From Treponema sp. (lineage in GTDB: Bacteria > Spirochaetota > Spirochaetia > Treponematales > Treponemataceae): a stretch of 44,418 nt of DNA. The stretch's first letter is position 1, and each line of letters opens with the position of its first letter. Shown here piece by piece: positions 16,497 through 25,356 of this stretch. The stretch is from positions 65,700-110,117 of the forward strand of contig JAEEYO010000013.1 in assembly GCA_016288205.1 (NCBI GenBank), given 5' to 3'. Below the pieces are notes generated by a model. That model was not told the origin of the DNA. It did not search any database and saw only the letters and a list, made by a program, of their open reading frames with translations. A program made the position numbers and the translations under genes.

Positions 16497-17413
16497 GCGG
16501 CTTCAAATGCAACTTTTGCAGGCTCTGCGACGGATACGGATGCATTTCTGAAATGCCGGGGATGGGCGGTCCCATGGAAAGCAAAAATTTCATCCTCAAC
16601 TGCGAGGCTTGGAAAAAAACATATTATATGGTAGAAAAATTTCATCCAGAGCTTCTTTCGGAAAAAAGAGAAATGCCTGAGATAAGGCTCGGACCCATGA
16701 CGGGTGCGGTGGAAAACGTGGGCTACCATGACGAGAAATCCTTTTACTTCGACCTGATTTCTGCGTGCCACAAAGCGGGGGCAAAACTTTCCATTGGTGA
16801 CGGATGCCCGGATGAAAAATTGTATTTTGGAATTCAGGCGGTGGAAAATCTGAGGACATCTTTCCCTGAGGCAAAGGCAGCCGTGTTCATTAAGCCGTAC
16901 AGCGATGAAAAAATCCTAGGACGCTACGAGATGGCTTCTCACATTGCCGACGGACTTGGAATTGACATAGACGCGTACAATATCATCACGATGCGGAAAA
17001 AAGTCAGCCTCGAAAAAAAGAACGCGACACAGCTGAAAAAACTCAAGGAATGGGTGAACGCAAAGGGACTCCCCTTCATCATCAAGGGAATCTTTACGGA
17101 CGCTGATTTGGATTTGGTAAAGGAAGTAAAACCCGATGTAGCTTTTATCTCGAACCACGGCGGAAGAGTTGAGACCAGAATCGGAAGCACCGCGGATTTC
17201 CTGTGGACCAACAGAAAGCTGCTTTCAGAAAACAGCGGTACAATCTGGGTGGACGGAGGAATCAGGACGGCATCAGACGCAATGTCAGCCTCATTATGCG
17301 GAGCCACCACAGTGCTGATCGGTCGTCCATTCGCCTCTGCATTGTGCAGGGACAAGGAGAACGGGCCTTCGGATTTCATGAAGGAATTCCTTGCAAGCTC
17401 ACGTTCCCTGTAA
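16493..17413 (+). CDS. FMN-dependent alpha-hydroxy acid dehydrogenase family protein with N-terminal cysteine motif
   Basis: The 306-residue protein has the C-terminal hallmarks of the LldD/glycolate oxidase family: PFIIKGIFTDADLDLV, the SNHGGRV block with the catalytic His, and WVDGGIRTASDAMSA with GATTVLIGRPF for FMN phosphate. It is shorter than classic members (350-380 residues). The N-terminus carries CNFCRLCDGYGC (C6, C9, C12, C17), similar to cysteine clusters in clostridial members that could hold an iron-sulfur cluster or zinc (inference). Substrate is unknown. It is coupled by a 4-base overlap to the rhomboid-like membrane gene. Confidence 0.85.
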   Translation: MSGFKCNFCRLCDGYGCISEMPGMGGPMESKNFILNCEAWKKTYYMVEKFHPELLSEKREMPEIRLGPMTGAVENVGYHDEKSFYFDLISACHKAGAKLSIGDGCPDEKLYFGIQAVENLRTSFPEAKAAVFIKPYSDEKILGRYEMASHIADGLGIDIDAYNIITMRKKVSLEKKNATQLKKLKEWVNAKGLPFIIKGIFTDADLDLVKEVKPDVAFISNHGGRVETRIGSTADFLWTNRKLLSENSGTIWVDGGIRTASDAMSASLCGATTVLIGRPFASALCRDKENGPSDFMKEFLASSRSL

Positions 17414-17417
17414 ATGT

Positions 17418-17447
17418 AATCAAGCTTGATTTGAATCAGACTTGATT
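17418..17447. repeat. Palindromic hairpin region between convergent genes
   Basis: AATCAAGCTTGATT (17418-17431) is a perfect 14-base palindrome, and CTTGATTTGAA occurs twice (17425 and 17441). The region separates convergent genes and could act as a weak bidirectional terminator, though no long T-run follows on either strand. Confidence 0.4.
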
Positions 17448-17455
17448 TGAAATAA

Positions 17456-18112
17456 TTATTTTTCTCCCCCGCTTTTGTTGAGCTTGGACTTTCCTTTTTT
17501 GAGGAGATACATGCTGCTCAAAACCGCGACCGTAATGACCACGGCTCCCGCAATCTCCCAGATTCCGTTGCTCACCATGGTGCATGCGAGTATGGCGAAG
17601 TATCCCCTAACGCCGGTGAGTGACGCGACATCAAATCCCATCTTGGTAAGTGCCGCTCCCATGCCTTCCATCAAATCTTTTCCATATATTATGTAGATGC
17701 TTCCCATGACGAAGAATGTATTGGCAAAGGTTCCGAACGCAGCCGCCACCGCACCGCTAAAAATCTTGGGCATTTTTGGAATGAGATTCAAAAGTCTGTA
17801 GACAATCCATGTGACCACGGGAATCAAAAGACGCGGCACTATGGACACCATAGGATTCAGGAAAAATGGATTGACCGGATTCATGACCGTATTGATCAAG
17901 CTCGTGATTCCGAAAATCAGTCCAACTCCGAGTCCGGGAATAATTCCACCAAGCAGGGTCACAAGTATGGTGGGAATATGCATTACCGTAATTGAAATAA
18001 ATCCGCCTATTGAAATGAAGCCCAAGTGCGTAAAGACCAGGACAAGGCTCAAAGCCCCGAAAATGCCTGTCAGTGCAATCTTGTAATTAAGCTCCCTGTT
18101 TGTTTTCTCCAT
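17456..18112 (-). CDS. ECF transporter S component (vitamin-type substrate-binding subunit)
   Basis: This 218-residue protein has about six membrane helices and the typical pattern of ECF S components: ITVMHIPTILVTLLGGIIPG, VGLIFGITSLINT, then PFFLNPMVSIVPRLLIPVV. S components capture a vitamin or other micronutrient and pair with the EcfT-EcfA energising module, which is not encoded here. The tail is basic. A GGAGG lies 7 bases upstream, and a TATAAT directly after the glpK stop (18132-18137, minus strand) may give it its own transcript. The substrate cannot be told from the sequence; no riboswitch fits in the short leader. Confidence 0.85.
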   Translation of the reverse strand: MEKTNRELNYKIALTGIFGALSLVLVFTHLGFISIGGFISITVMHIPTILVTLLGGIIPGLGVGLIFGITSLINTVMNPVNPFFLNPMVSIVPRLLIPVVTWIVYRLLNLIPKMPKIFSGAVAAAFGTFANTFFVMGSIYIIYGKDLMEGMGAALTKMGFDVASLTGVRGYFAILACTMVSNGIWEIAGAVVITVAVLSSMYLLKKGKSKLNKSGGEK

Positions 18113-18137
18113 AAAAAAACCTCCACGGCGGATTATA

Positions 18138-19691
18138 TCATTTTTTACTTTTTTTGTCTTGTGTTTTTTTAAGATTTAGAGAGTCGGGGGTCGCCCATCC
18201 CATGCTCAAATCCACAGCCCTCTTCCACTGCGCATACAGGCTCTTCCGCTTTTTTGAATCCATGGCGGGGGCAAAAATCCTCTCCGTCTTGCCGAACTGC
18301 AGGAGCTGATCGGTGTCCTTCCAGAATTCCACGGCAAGTCCAGCACAAAAAGCCGCCCCGAGTGCCGTAGTCTCCACGTTTTTCGGCCGGTACACGGGTT
18401 TGTTAAGAATATCAGACTGGAACTGCATCATCACATTGCTCACGCAGGCTCCTCCGTCCACTTTCACTTCCTTTATGGCAAGTCCAGCGTCATCGGCCAT
18501 GCACTCAAGCAGATCCTTCACCTGAAAGGATATTGCCTCGATTGTGGCACGGCAGACATGGGCTTTTCCGGCACCACGGGTAAGACCAACCAAAAGTCCC
18601 CTCGCATAAGGATCCCAGTAGGGAGTTCCGAGCCCCGTAAATGCAGGCACAAGGAAAACACCGCCGCTGTCCTCGACCGACTCCGCAAGCTGATCGCACT
18701 CCTTCGCCGTCCTGATGATTCCGAGCTGGTCACGAAGCCATTTGATTGTGGCCCCTCCCATAAAGACCGAGCCTTCAAGGGCGTACTGCACCTTTCCGTT
18801 AAGGGACACTGCAATTGTCGTAAGAAGCTTGTTTTTGGAGTCAATCGGTTTGGCACCCGTGTTCATCAGCATGAAGCAGCCTGTTCCGTAAGTGGTTTTG
18901 ACGCTGCCCCTCGTAAAGCATCCCTGCCCGAAAAGAGCCGCCTGCTGGTCACCAATGCAAGAGGCAATGGGAAGTTCAAAACCGCACACGTCGGGATCGG
19001 TCAAGCCGTAAATGCACGACGAGTCCTTTACCTCAGGAAGCATGGAAGCCGGTATGTCAAGCATCTCAAGCATTTCGGAGTCCCATTCAAGCGTGTGGAT
19101 GTTATAGAGCATAGTCCTGCTGGCGTTAGTTCTGTCAGTCACATGGATTTTTCCGCCCGAAAGTTTCCAGACGAGCCATGTGTCAATCGTACCCGCAAGC
19201 AAAAGTCCCTTCTCCGCTTTTTTTCTCGCACCCGGAACGTTGTCCAAAATCCACTTGATTTTTGTTCCGCTAAAATATGCGTCGGGAATCAGCCCGGTTT
19301 TTTTTTGAATCAACCCGGATTTTCCGTCCTTGATAAGCTTGTCCGCCATCTCCGCCGTTCTCCTGCACTGCCACACGATTGCATGGCACACAGGCACTCC
19401 GCTTCTTTTATCCCACACCACAACGGTTTCCCTCTGGTTGGTGATTCCGATTGCCGCCACTTGCGACGGACTTACCTTTGCCTGTTTCAAAACCTCCTGA
19501 GCGACGTTCAGCTGACATAAGAAAAGCTCCTCCGCGTCATGCTCCACCCAACCCGGCTGAGGAAAAAACTGGGTGAATTCCTTCTGCTCCGAAGCAACTT
19601 TGGAAGCCCTTGCGTTAAAAAGAATGGCACGGGATGAAGTGGTTCCCTGGTCCAAAGCCAAAATGTATTTTTTTCCTGATTTCGCCGCCAT
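18138..19691 (-). CDS. glpK: Glycerol kinase GlpK
   Basis: GlpK phosphorylates glycerol to glycerol-3-phosphate with ATP (EC 2.7.1.30). From the ATG at 19691 the protein has 517 residues, close to the family norm of about 500. Signatures are [26 protein letters not shown], the [12 protein letters not shown] block, [12 protein letters not shown] and [16 protein letters not shown]. The start was chosen because GGAGG lies 5 bases upstream; the TTG at 19703 would place the GGAGG inside the gene. No glycerol facilitator gene is adjacent, but gpsA for the same intermediate lies at 30.5 kb. A TATAAT at 19716-19721 (minus) is the likely -10. Confidence 0.96.
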   Translation of the reverse strand: MAAKSGKKYILALDQGTTSSRAILFNARASKVASEQKEFTQFFPQPGWVEHDAEELFLCQLNVAQEVLKQAKVSPSQVAAIGITNQRETVVVWDKRSGVPVCHAIVWQCRRTAEMADKLIKDGKSGLIQKKTGLIPDAYFSGTKIKWILDNVPGARKKAEKGLLLAGTIDTWLVWKLSGGKIHVTDRTNASRTMLYNIHTLEWDSEMLEMLDIPASMLPEVKDSSCIYGLTDPDVCGFELPIASCIGDQQAALFGQGCFTRGSVKTTYGTGCFMLMNTGAKPIDSKNKLLTTIAVSLNGKVQYALEGSVFMGGATIKWLRDQLGIIRTAKECDQLAESVEDSGGVFLVPAFTGLGTPYWDPYARGLLVGLTRGAGKAHVCRATIEAISFQVKDLLECMADDAGLAIKEVKVDGGACVSNVMMQFQSDILNKPVYRPKNVETTALGAAFCAGLAVEFWKDTDQLLQFGKTERIFAPAMDSKKRKSLYAQWKRAVDLSMGWATPDSLNLKKTQDKKSKK

Positions 19692-19715
19692 AATATCCTC
19701 CAAAAATTAACTTCT

Positions 19716-19721
19716 ATTATA
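19716..19721 (-). promoter_or_regulatory. glpK promoter -10 hexamer
   Basis: TATAAT followed by AGAAG on the minus strand lies about 25 bases before the glpK ATG, with GGAGG between. The -35 hexamer is poor (TTTTCT at 17 bases). Confidence 0.5.
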
Positions 19722-19764
19722 CAGCACATCCCACCAAAAGAAAAGTTTTTTATTCAAGTCCCCT

Positions 19765-19812
19765 ATCTTTCCACTTTCATCTTTCCACTTTCATCTTTCC
19801 ACTTTCCACTCG
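19765..19812. repeat. Intergenic array of the 7-base repeat (CTTTCCA/CTTTCAT)
   Basis: Six or so units of CTTTCCA and CTTTCAT alternate, ending in ACTCG. The array lies between the divergent glpK and diguanylate cyclase genes and directly precedes a run of eight C residues. Confidence 0.75.
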
Positions 19813-19820
19813 CCCCCCCC
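19813..19820. repeat. Homopolymer run of eight C just upstream of a -35 hexamer
   Basis: Eight C residues end 2 bases before the TTGTCA hexamer of the diguanylate cyclase promoter. Runs of this length can change by slipped-strand mispairing. Confidence 0.6.
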
Positions 19821-19822
19821 TC

Positions 19823-19850
19823 TTGTCATAAAACGGAAAAAGCGTATAAT
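19823..19850 (+). promoter_or_regulatory. Promoter of the diguanylate cyclase gene, predicts a leaderless mRNA
   Basis: TTGTCA, 16 bases and TATAAT end 7 bases before the ATG at 19858. There is no Shine-Dalgarno sequence. Confidence 0.65.
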
Positions 19851-19857
19851 TAAGCTA

Positions 19858-20943
19858 ATGGAAGGATTTTTTTCGTACATCAAGGCTTTGAAAGAAAAAA
19901 TTTTCTCGCTGCAGATACCGCTTGAAAAACGAGTCACCTATGCCATGGTTATCTGCGCAATGATGGGAGAGCTTTTCGGCTTCGTTGAGTCCTTGGTGAT
20001 CAGACTTCCCGTCGTAGCAATCATCCTTCCCCTCGCTTCCTGCATTTTTCTGCTCCTCCTCTCAATCTGGGGCTTCAAAACAGAGAACACAAATCTTTTT
20101 GCCAAACTCTCCATCGGAATCTGCGCGCTGGTTCTTTTTCCGATCATGTTCTTCGCGAATGCAGGTCTTGACGGAGGCATGGTCTTCTATCTGATGCTGA
20201 CCATAGTGGCCATAGCACTTGCGCTTCATGGAAAAACCAGGATTATCTTCTTCGCAATCAGCATAGTGGAGGACGTGGCGCTTTTCCTGATTTACCGGAG
20301 ATACCCCGATTTATTCATCACGATGCCAGAAAACGAAGCCTTCATAGACACTGTTTGCAGTATGCTCATCTCCTGCCTCGTGCTCTTTTTCTTTTCCTAC
20401 ACGGTCTCAAAGCAGAACGCGCATGACAGGGAAAAAATCCAGTATCTCTCGAATCTCTACGAAAAACAGGCGAACACCGACGAGCTCACAGGTCTTTTCA
20501 ACCGCCGCTACTTCAACAATTTCCTGAAACTCGCGATTGCAACCGTGGGAGACAGCGGAAGCCTGCACCTTGCGATGTTCGACATTGATGATTTCAAGCA
20601 CGTGAACGACAAATACGGACATCCTTTCGGAGACGCCGTCCTGAAAAAATTCGCCCGCATACTTCAGGAAAAGGAAAATCTTGGCGCGACCGCATGCCGC
20701 TACGGAGGAGAGGAATTTCTCCTGCTGATTCCCAAAAAAAGCCGCGATGAGGCCCTGGAGATCGTAAAACAGATTCTGCATGAGACAAGAACCACAATAG
20801 ACATTGAGGAAAACCGGTGCATAACCGTCAGCGCGGGATTCATAACATGCAGCGGAAGCATGAACTTCGAGCAAACCATGGAAGAAGTGGACAAAAAGCT
20901 CTATCTTGCAAAAAAAGCAGGAAAAGACAGGGTAATTTCCTAA
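19858..20943 (+). CDS. Membrane-bound diguanylate cyclase (GGDEF domain)
   Basis: The 361-residue protein has about six membrane helices in residues 30-190, then a linker helix and a GGDEF domain (about 205-361) starting at NTDELTGLFNRRYF. The signature is GGEEF (CRYGGEEFLLLIPKK, near residue 283), an active-site variant common in working enzymes. The Asp that binds metal is in FDIDDFKHVND. No RxxD inhibitory site precedes the signature (KENLGATACRYGG), so product feedback at that site is unlikely. It makes c-di-GMP from two GTP (EC 2.7.7.65) in response to an unknown membrane signal. The downstream cheR has its own promoter. Confidence 0.92.
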   Translation: MEGFFSYIKALKEKIFSLQIPLEKRVTYAMVICAMMGELFGFVESLVIRLPVVAIILPLASCIFLLLLSIWGFKTENTNLFAKLSIGICALVLFPIMFFANAGLDGGMVFYLMLTIVAIALALHGKTRIIFFAISIVEDVALFLIYRRYPDLFITMPENEAFIDTVCSMLISCLVLFFFSYTVSKQNAHDREKIQYLSNLYEKQANTDELTGLFNRRYFNNFLKLAIATVGDSGSLHLAMFDIDDFKHVNDKYGHPFGDAVLKKFARILQEKENLGATACRYGGEEFLLLIPKKSRDEALEIVKQILHETRTTIDIEENRCITVSAGFITCSGSMNFEQTMEEVDKKLYLAKKAGKDRVIS

Positions 20944-20974
20944 AATCAAAAGAAAAAACTTTCCTTTTAAACAG

Positions 20975-21003
20975 TGGACAACTTTCCTTTTTGGGTGTAT
21001 AAT
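20975..21003 (+). promoter_or_regulatory. Promoter of the second cheR, predicts a leaderless mRNA
   Basis: TGGACA, 17 bases and TATAAT end 6 bases before the ATG at 21010. This geometry also decides the start: an in-frame ATG at 20974 would lie upstream of the promoter. Confidence 0.65.
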
Positions 21004-21009
21004 GAAAGT

Positions 21010-21825
21010 ATGTCAGATTTGCTCACAGACCTTCAGTTCGATAAATATCGCAAGCTAATATATGATGCTAGCGGAATCACTTTCTCAGAAAACAACCGCT
21101 CCATTCTGGACAGCAGGTTAAAGGAACGTTTGCGTGAAAAGCAGATGGCCAGTGCGGACGATTATTTTGCCCTCGTCACATCAGATCAGGGTGAATTCAA
21201 GGCCTTTTTGGACAGCGTTACAACAAACTTGACCAGATTTTTCAGAAACCAGCCACATTTTGACGCGCTTGTGAACTATGTCATTCCGCATGTCATAGAA
21301 AACAAAAAGAAAACTGGCGAGACAAGGATAAAAATCTGGAGCGCGGGATGCTCAACCGGAGAGGAGCCCTACACCATCGCAATGTTGCTGAAGGACAAGC
21401 TTCCGTCTCCATACACATTTGAGATCATGGCATCGGATATTTCGCTCAAGTCGCTGATGGTCGGAAAGCAGGGATTCTACCCCAACACAAGGATAGACGG
21501 AATCCCGCCCGCATATCTGGAGCGTTTTTTCACAAAATCCGACAAGGGATATCAGGTAAAGCCTGAGCTGATGAATCTAATCCGCTTTGACTACCACAAC
21601 CTGAGGCACGACAGCGGGGCACGCAATCTGGACATAGTATTCTGCCGCAACGTACTGATTTATTTCGACGAGCCGGCACAAAAAGCAACCATTGACCGAT
21701 TCTACAATTCCATGGGCAGGGACTCATATCTTTTCATAGGACATTCGGAAAGCCTCTTTGGCATGGACACCAAATTCAAGTTCCTGAAGACCGACTGGGC
21801 CTGCCTTTATCACAAGGAAGAATAG
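21010..21825 (+). CDS. cheR: Chemotaxis protein methyltransferase CheR (second copy)
   Basis: From the ATG at 21010 this CheR has 271 residues, the usual length. It carries the N-terminal helical domain (ITFSENNRSILDSRLKERL), TTNLTRFFRNQPHFD, the SAM-binding motif IWSAGCSTGEEPYTIAMLL, MASDISLKSL, and the FCRNVLIYFDEP loop. It methylates chemoreceptors (EC 2.1.1.80). It is closer to standard CheR than the operon copy at 11487 and is followed 40 bases later by cheB, so this pair probably serves the main flagellar chemotaxis system. Confidence 0.94.
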   Translation: MSDLLTDLQFDKYRKLIYDASGITFSENNRSILDSRLKERLREKQMASADDYFALVTSDQGEFKAFLDSVTTNLTRFFRNQPHFDALVNYVIPHVIENKKKTGETRIKIWSAGCSTGEEPYTIAMLLKDKLPSPYTFEIMASDISLKSLMVGKQGFYPNTRIDGIPPAYLERFFTKSDKGYQVKPELMNLIRFDYHNLRHDSGARNLDIVFCRNVLIYFDEPAQKATIDRFYNSMGRDSYLFIGHSESLFGMDTKFKFLKTDWACLYHKEE

Positions 21826-21865
21826 AATCTTCCATACAAGCAAAAAAAATTAAGGGGATGAGAAA

Positions 21866-23059
21866 ATGGATGACATATCAGTTTTAGTTTGTGATGATTC
21901 GGCATTGATGCGAAATTTAATTTCCCGCATTGTGGACTCAACCGACGGTCTGAAAACTGCGGGAACTGCAATGAACGGCAAATTCTGCCTGCAAAAGATT
22001 CCGAATCTCAAGCCGGACGTAATCCTCCTTGACATAGAGATGCCCGAAATGAACGGAATCCAGTTTCTTGAGGAGCGCAAAAGGCAGGGCATAGACATTC
22101 CGGTCATCATCCTTTCGTCCATAGCCACGAGGGGCGCCGCCGTCACGATGAAATGTCTTGAGCTTGGTGCGAGCGACTTCATCACAAAGCCGAACGGAGC
22201 CATTTCAACAAGCATCGCGAATGTTTCAAATAAAATCATAGAGCTGGTCTCATCCTATGGCGGACGCTATGCAAGAAGACACGGAAAGGATGTAAATCCC
22301 ACCGACTATTTCATGCATCAGGCGAAACTCAAGGAAGCTCAGGCCGCAACCGAAAAAGAGGGTCTTACCGACAAAATCAAGCCGCTGACCTCAACAATCA
22401 AGGAAACATCCTTCTCTCCGACGCTGTGGAGTCCGGCCAAAAAGGAACCGGCCGTAATAACTCCGCTCAGGGACCCGGGAAGAATCGAGGTCGTCGCAAT
22501 CGGAATCTCAACTGGAGGTCCGAACGCTCTCAGGGAAGTCTTCGCAAAGATTCCTCCGAAATTTCCGAAACCGATTCTGGTCGTACAGCACATGCCCGCA
22601 GGATTCACCAAGGAATTCTCCGCGAGTTTGAACCGAATCTGCCCGCTTGAGGTGAAAGAAGCCGAGGACGGAGATTTGATTCACCCGGGCCAGATTTACA
22701 TCGCACCCGGAGACTACCATATTCTCGTGGAAAAATCATCGCTCTGCAATGTCGTGCGTCTTTCACAGGAACCTCAGCGTAACGGACACAGACCCTCGGC
22801 GGACGTGCTCTTTGAGTCAGTGGCGAAAATCTATCAGAACCGCGCGCTCGGTGTGATTATGACCGGAATGGGACGTGACGGAGCCGCTCAGCTTGCGGAG
22901 ATGAGAAAACAGGGAGCATGGACGCTCGGTCAGGATGAAAAATCTTCCATAGTATACGGTATGCCAAAGGTCGCTTTCGAGATGGGAGGAGTCCAAAAGC
23001 AGGTTCCCCTTGAGAACATGGCGGACGAGATTGCGACCCTCGTAAGAGATCACGGGTGA
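21866..23059 (+). CDS. cheB: Chemotaxis protein-glutamate methylesterase CheB (second copy)
   Basis: The 397-residue protein has an intact receiver (VLVCDDSALMR, LLDIEMPEMNG, ITKPNG), a linker of about 70 residues, and the methylesterase domain with Ser in ISTGGPNALRE, His in VVQHMPAGF, and Asp in MTGMGRDGAAQL. It demethylates chemoreceptors (EC 3.1.1.61). AAGGGG with proper spacing precedes the ATG. Compared with the copy at 12338 it has a normal receiver and a longer linker. It follows cheR as an apparent two-gene unit and is followed by a repeat array. Confidence 0.95.
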   Translation: MDDISVLVCDDSALMRNLISRIVDSTDGLKTAGTAMNGKFCLQKIPNLKPDVILLDIEMPEMNGIQFLEERKRQGIDIPVIILSSIATRGAAVTMKCLELGASDFITKPNGAISTSIANVSNKIIELVSSYGGRYARRHGKDVNPTDYFMHQAKLKEAQAATEKEGLTDKIKPLTSTIKETSFSPTLWSPAKKEPAVITPLRDPGRIEVVAIGISTGGPNALREVFAKIPPKFPKPILVVQHMPAGFTKEFSASLNRICPLEVKEAEDGDLIHPGQIYIAPGDYHILVEKSSLCNVVRLSQEPQRNGHRPSADVLFESVAKIYQNRALGVIMTGMGRDGAAQLAEMRKQGAWTLGQDEKSSIVYGMPKVAFEMGGVQKQVPLENMADEIATLVRDHG

Positions 23060-23060
23060 G

Positions 23061-23097
23061 CGAGTGGAAAACGGAAAGTGGAAAGTGGAAAGCTTTC
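23061..23097. repeat. Intergenic array of the 7-base repeat (GTGGAAA)
   Basis: CGAGTGGAAAACGGAAAGTG followed by GTGGAAAGCTTTC starts 2 bases after the cheB stop. It ends in the palindrome GAAAGCTTTC, as in the array at 8117-8200. Confidence 0.7.
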
Positions 23098-23169
23098 TAG
23101 TCCGGCGTAAAAATTTGGGGAAATTTGTTACGTTTGGATGATTGGATTATTTAACAAATGGGTGGGAAA

Positions 23170-24336
23170 ATGAAAAAAAATATCATTCTATGCGCAATGC
23201 TCTCTCTCGGGGGCTGGATTTTAAATGCTGAGGCACCGGTGTTGCGGAATATATGTCCTCAGAATTACGGTCGTGTCTTTGAGCTCTCACAGTCGGAGGG
23301 AGAATCCCTTCTTGCACAGACGGAATCCATGCTCGACGAACAGCTGAAAAAGGATTCGGTCGGCAACGATTTCTCATTCAAGGCGGTTTTCAGGCAGAAT
23401 CTGGGAGCGAGGCATTTCTACAGGATTTTCTATTCTCGCAAAAAACTGGAGCACCTTCAGTCCGAGTCCATTCCAGAGGGCACCTTTGATGACGACGACC
23501 TGTACTGGGCAAAAAACGGATTCAACTCAATCTACCAGATTATAATGGAAAAAAACACCGCAGGATTCTCTGTCCTCGGCGGAGGATGGATCTCAAAGTG
23601 GGAGGAAAACAACAGCGGAGTGCGCATCCTCTTCACTGATTTTATGCTTGTTCCGGTCGGTGAGAGAGTCGGATTTTTAAAGGCGGAAGTCCGTGTTCCT
23701 CTTGCACTGGGTCAGACCAGCGACGGACTCCTAAGGATGGCACTGAAACACAGGGGCGGAAAGGCTTACGGAAATCAGAGCGCGAAATATCAGCTGATCG
23801 CACCCGGGGACAAAAATCTGTTCAGCAAATCCGCGTCCTACCTTGAGATGACGGCATCGGACTGCCTCGTAGAACCCGGATCACCGCTGAAATATTCCCT
23901 TCTCTCTGGATTCGACAAAAACGCCGCGACATGCTGCAAGGAAAATTCCTACGACAACATGATGAGCATACAGGCTGATTTTCACATGACGAGCGATTAC
24001 ATCCGGCGCAACGGAAAGCTCAAGCTCCTGCAGGCAGCCCTGATTAACGGAGACGCATCCTCGAAGAACAACTATTTCAGCACCGACCGCATAGAAACTC
24101 TTACGGTTGAAGCATGGGATCCCTCAGACAGCGAGGTAAAAAAAGAGACTTTCTCCTTTACGCTCAATGACTACTGCCTTGAGAGCCAGACCGTTTACCT
24201 TCCGTTTGAGGCAGGAAAATACAGTTTTATCTTCAACACATCCGCGGTAATCCGTGCGAAGAAGGAAGACGTGTGTTTCAGCGAGTTCAACATAAAGCTC
24301 GGCAAGGAAGGCTGGATTTTCGGCTCCCTTCTGTAA
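23170..24336 (+). CDS. Secreted protein of unknown function
   Basis: The product starts with a signal peptide (MKKNIILCAMLSLGGWILNA) and is about 388 residues long. The mature part has regions rich in beta strands and no lipobox. It contains LALGQTSDGLLRMALKH and many aromatic and charged residues, and I recognise no domain. The ATG at 23170 fits a normal signal peptide; the in-frame ATG at 23158 would add MGGK. A possible promoter (TTGTTA, 17 bases, TATTTA, 23125-23153) makes the later start more likely. The gene ends 3 bases from the convergent sppA stop. Confidence 0.75.
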   Translation: MKKNIILCAMLSLGGWILNAEAPVLRNICPQNYGRVFELSQSEGESLLAQTESMLDEQLKKDSVGNDFSFKAVFRQNLGARHFYRIFYSRKKLEHLQSESIPEGTFDDDDLYWAKNGFNSIYQIIMEKNTAGFSVLGGGWISKWEENNSGVRILFTDFMLVPVGERVGFLKAEVRVPLALGQTSDGLLRMALKHRGGKAYGNQSAKYQLIAPGDKNLFSKSASYLEMTASDCLVEPGSPLKYSLLSGFDKNAATCCKENSYDNMMSIQADFHMTSDYIRRNGKLKLLQAALINGDASSKNNYFSTDRIETLTVEAWDPSDSEVKKETFSFTLNDYCLESQTVYLPFEAGKYSFIFNTSAVIRAKKEDVCFSEFNIKLGKEGWIFGSLL

Positions 24337-24339
24337 TTC

Positions 24340-25356
24340 TCATTGCTCCCAAATAAATGCCGGATATTTGAGCTTAGGATTCACAACCTTTTCCACGGCC
24401 TCCGGGAGCACCTCAACGGCAGATTTCATTCTGGTTCCCATGAAATAGCGGTAGAAATTCATTTCCGGCTCATATTCAAAATCCTCAACGAAAATTTCCT
24501 CTCCGTCAAAGCACTCATTCTCCATGTAGGTCAGGGCCTCGTCCCATGTGCCTATGGCATCCACGAGTCCGTTTTTCTTGGCCTGGTTCGCCGTGTACAC
24601 TCTTCCGTCGGCAAGCTCTTTTACGGCATCAATCTTCATCTTGCGTGATTTTGCGACTATTCCCACGAACTGCTCGTAGCACTCATCCGAAATGCTCTGC
24701 ATGATCTCACGCTGTTCGTCCGTAAGCGGCTCCGAATAGTTTCCCATGACCTTGTTGCGTCCTGAGTGGAATGTCTCCACCTTCACGCCGTATTTTTCCA
24801 TGAGGCCCGTGAGATCGACCGACTGCCCCGCAATCACGCCGATGCTTCCCGTGAGAGTGTTCCTGTTCGCCGTTATGTGGGACGCAGCGCAAGAGATGTA
24901 ATATCCTCCGCTAGCCGCAAGTGACTCCAGATATGCGTAAACAGGCTTTTCCTCCGCGTACTCAAGCAACCTCAAATAAGCCTCGTCAGCCTCAAAGACG
25001 GTTCCTCCGGGTGAGTCCACGTCAAGGATAATGCCCACGTTGTCTTCATCATACTGAAGATCGTCTATGGTCGAAATCAGCCACTTCTGGTTGTAATGCT
25101 CGCTTTCTTCCTGTATGGTTCCCTTGATGTGAAGCCTGGCGATGTATGCCTGCCCCGGATTATGATATTCCTTCAAATCCTCATTTCCAGAAAAAATTCC
25201 CAGTTTCTTCTCCGATCTTTCCAGCAGCGCCTTTGAAACAGGATTGTCCACCGCCGAAGGACGCGACCATCCCCGGATCAAGGAAAGAAAAACCGCCACA
25301 ACAATCAGAACCACAAACACAATCATTCCAGTCTTTTTGTTTTCCATATTTATCAT
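24340..25356 (-). CDS. sppA: Signal peptide peptidase SppA, S49 family
   Basis: SppA degrades leftover signal peptides in the membrane. This 338-residue protein has one N-terminal membrane anchor (about 9-27) and a single S49 domain, as in the short Bacillus-type SppA. Key blocks are the DVDSPGGTVFEADEAY motif, the catalytic Ser in SLAASGGYYIS, TGSIGVIAG, and a Lys in SGRNKVMGNYSEP that should complete the Ser-Lys dyad. Its ATG at 25356 overlaps the stop of the DUF975 gene (ATGA). A second in-frame ATG at 25347 has better spacing from GGAGG. It is the last gene of the trkA-trkH-DUF975-sppA group. Confidence 0.93.
   Translation of the reverse strand: MINMENKKTGMIVFVVLIVVAVFLSLIRGWSRPSAVDNPVSKALLERSEKKLGIFSGNEDLKEYHNPGQAYIARLHIKGTIQEESEHYNQKWLISTIDDLQYDEDNVGIILDVDSPGGTVFEADEAYLRLLEYAEEKPVYAYLESLAASGGYYISCAASHITANRNTLTGSIGVIAGQSVDLTGLMEKYGVKVETFHSGRNKVMGNYSEPLTDEQREIMQSISDECYEQFVGIVAKSRKMKIDAVKELADGRVYTANQAKKNGLVDAIGTWDEALTYMENECFDGEEIFVEDFEYEPEMNFYRYFMGTRMKSAVEVLPEAVEKVVNPKLKYPAFIWEQ

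Noticed and set aside
18113..18137. Riboswitch upstream of the ECF S component
   Set aside because: Only 25 bases separate it from glpK, and they hold a -10 hexamer and the ribosome binding site. There is no room for an aptamer.
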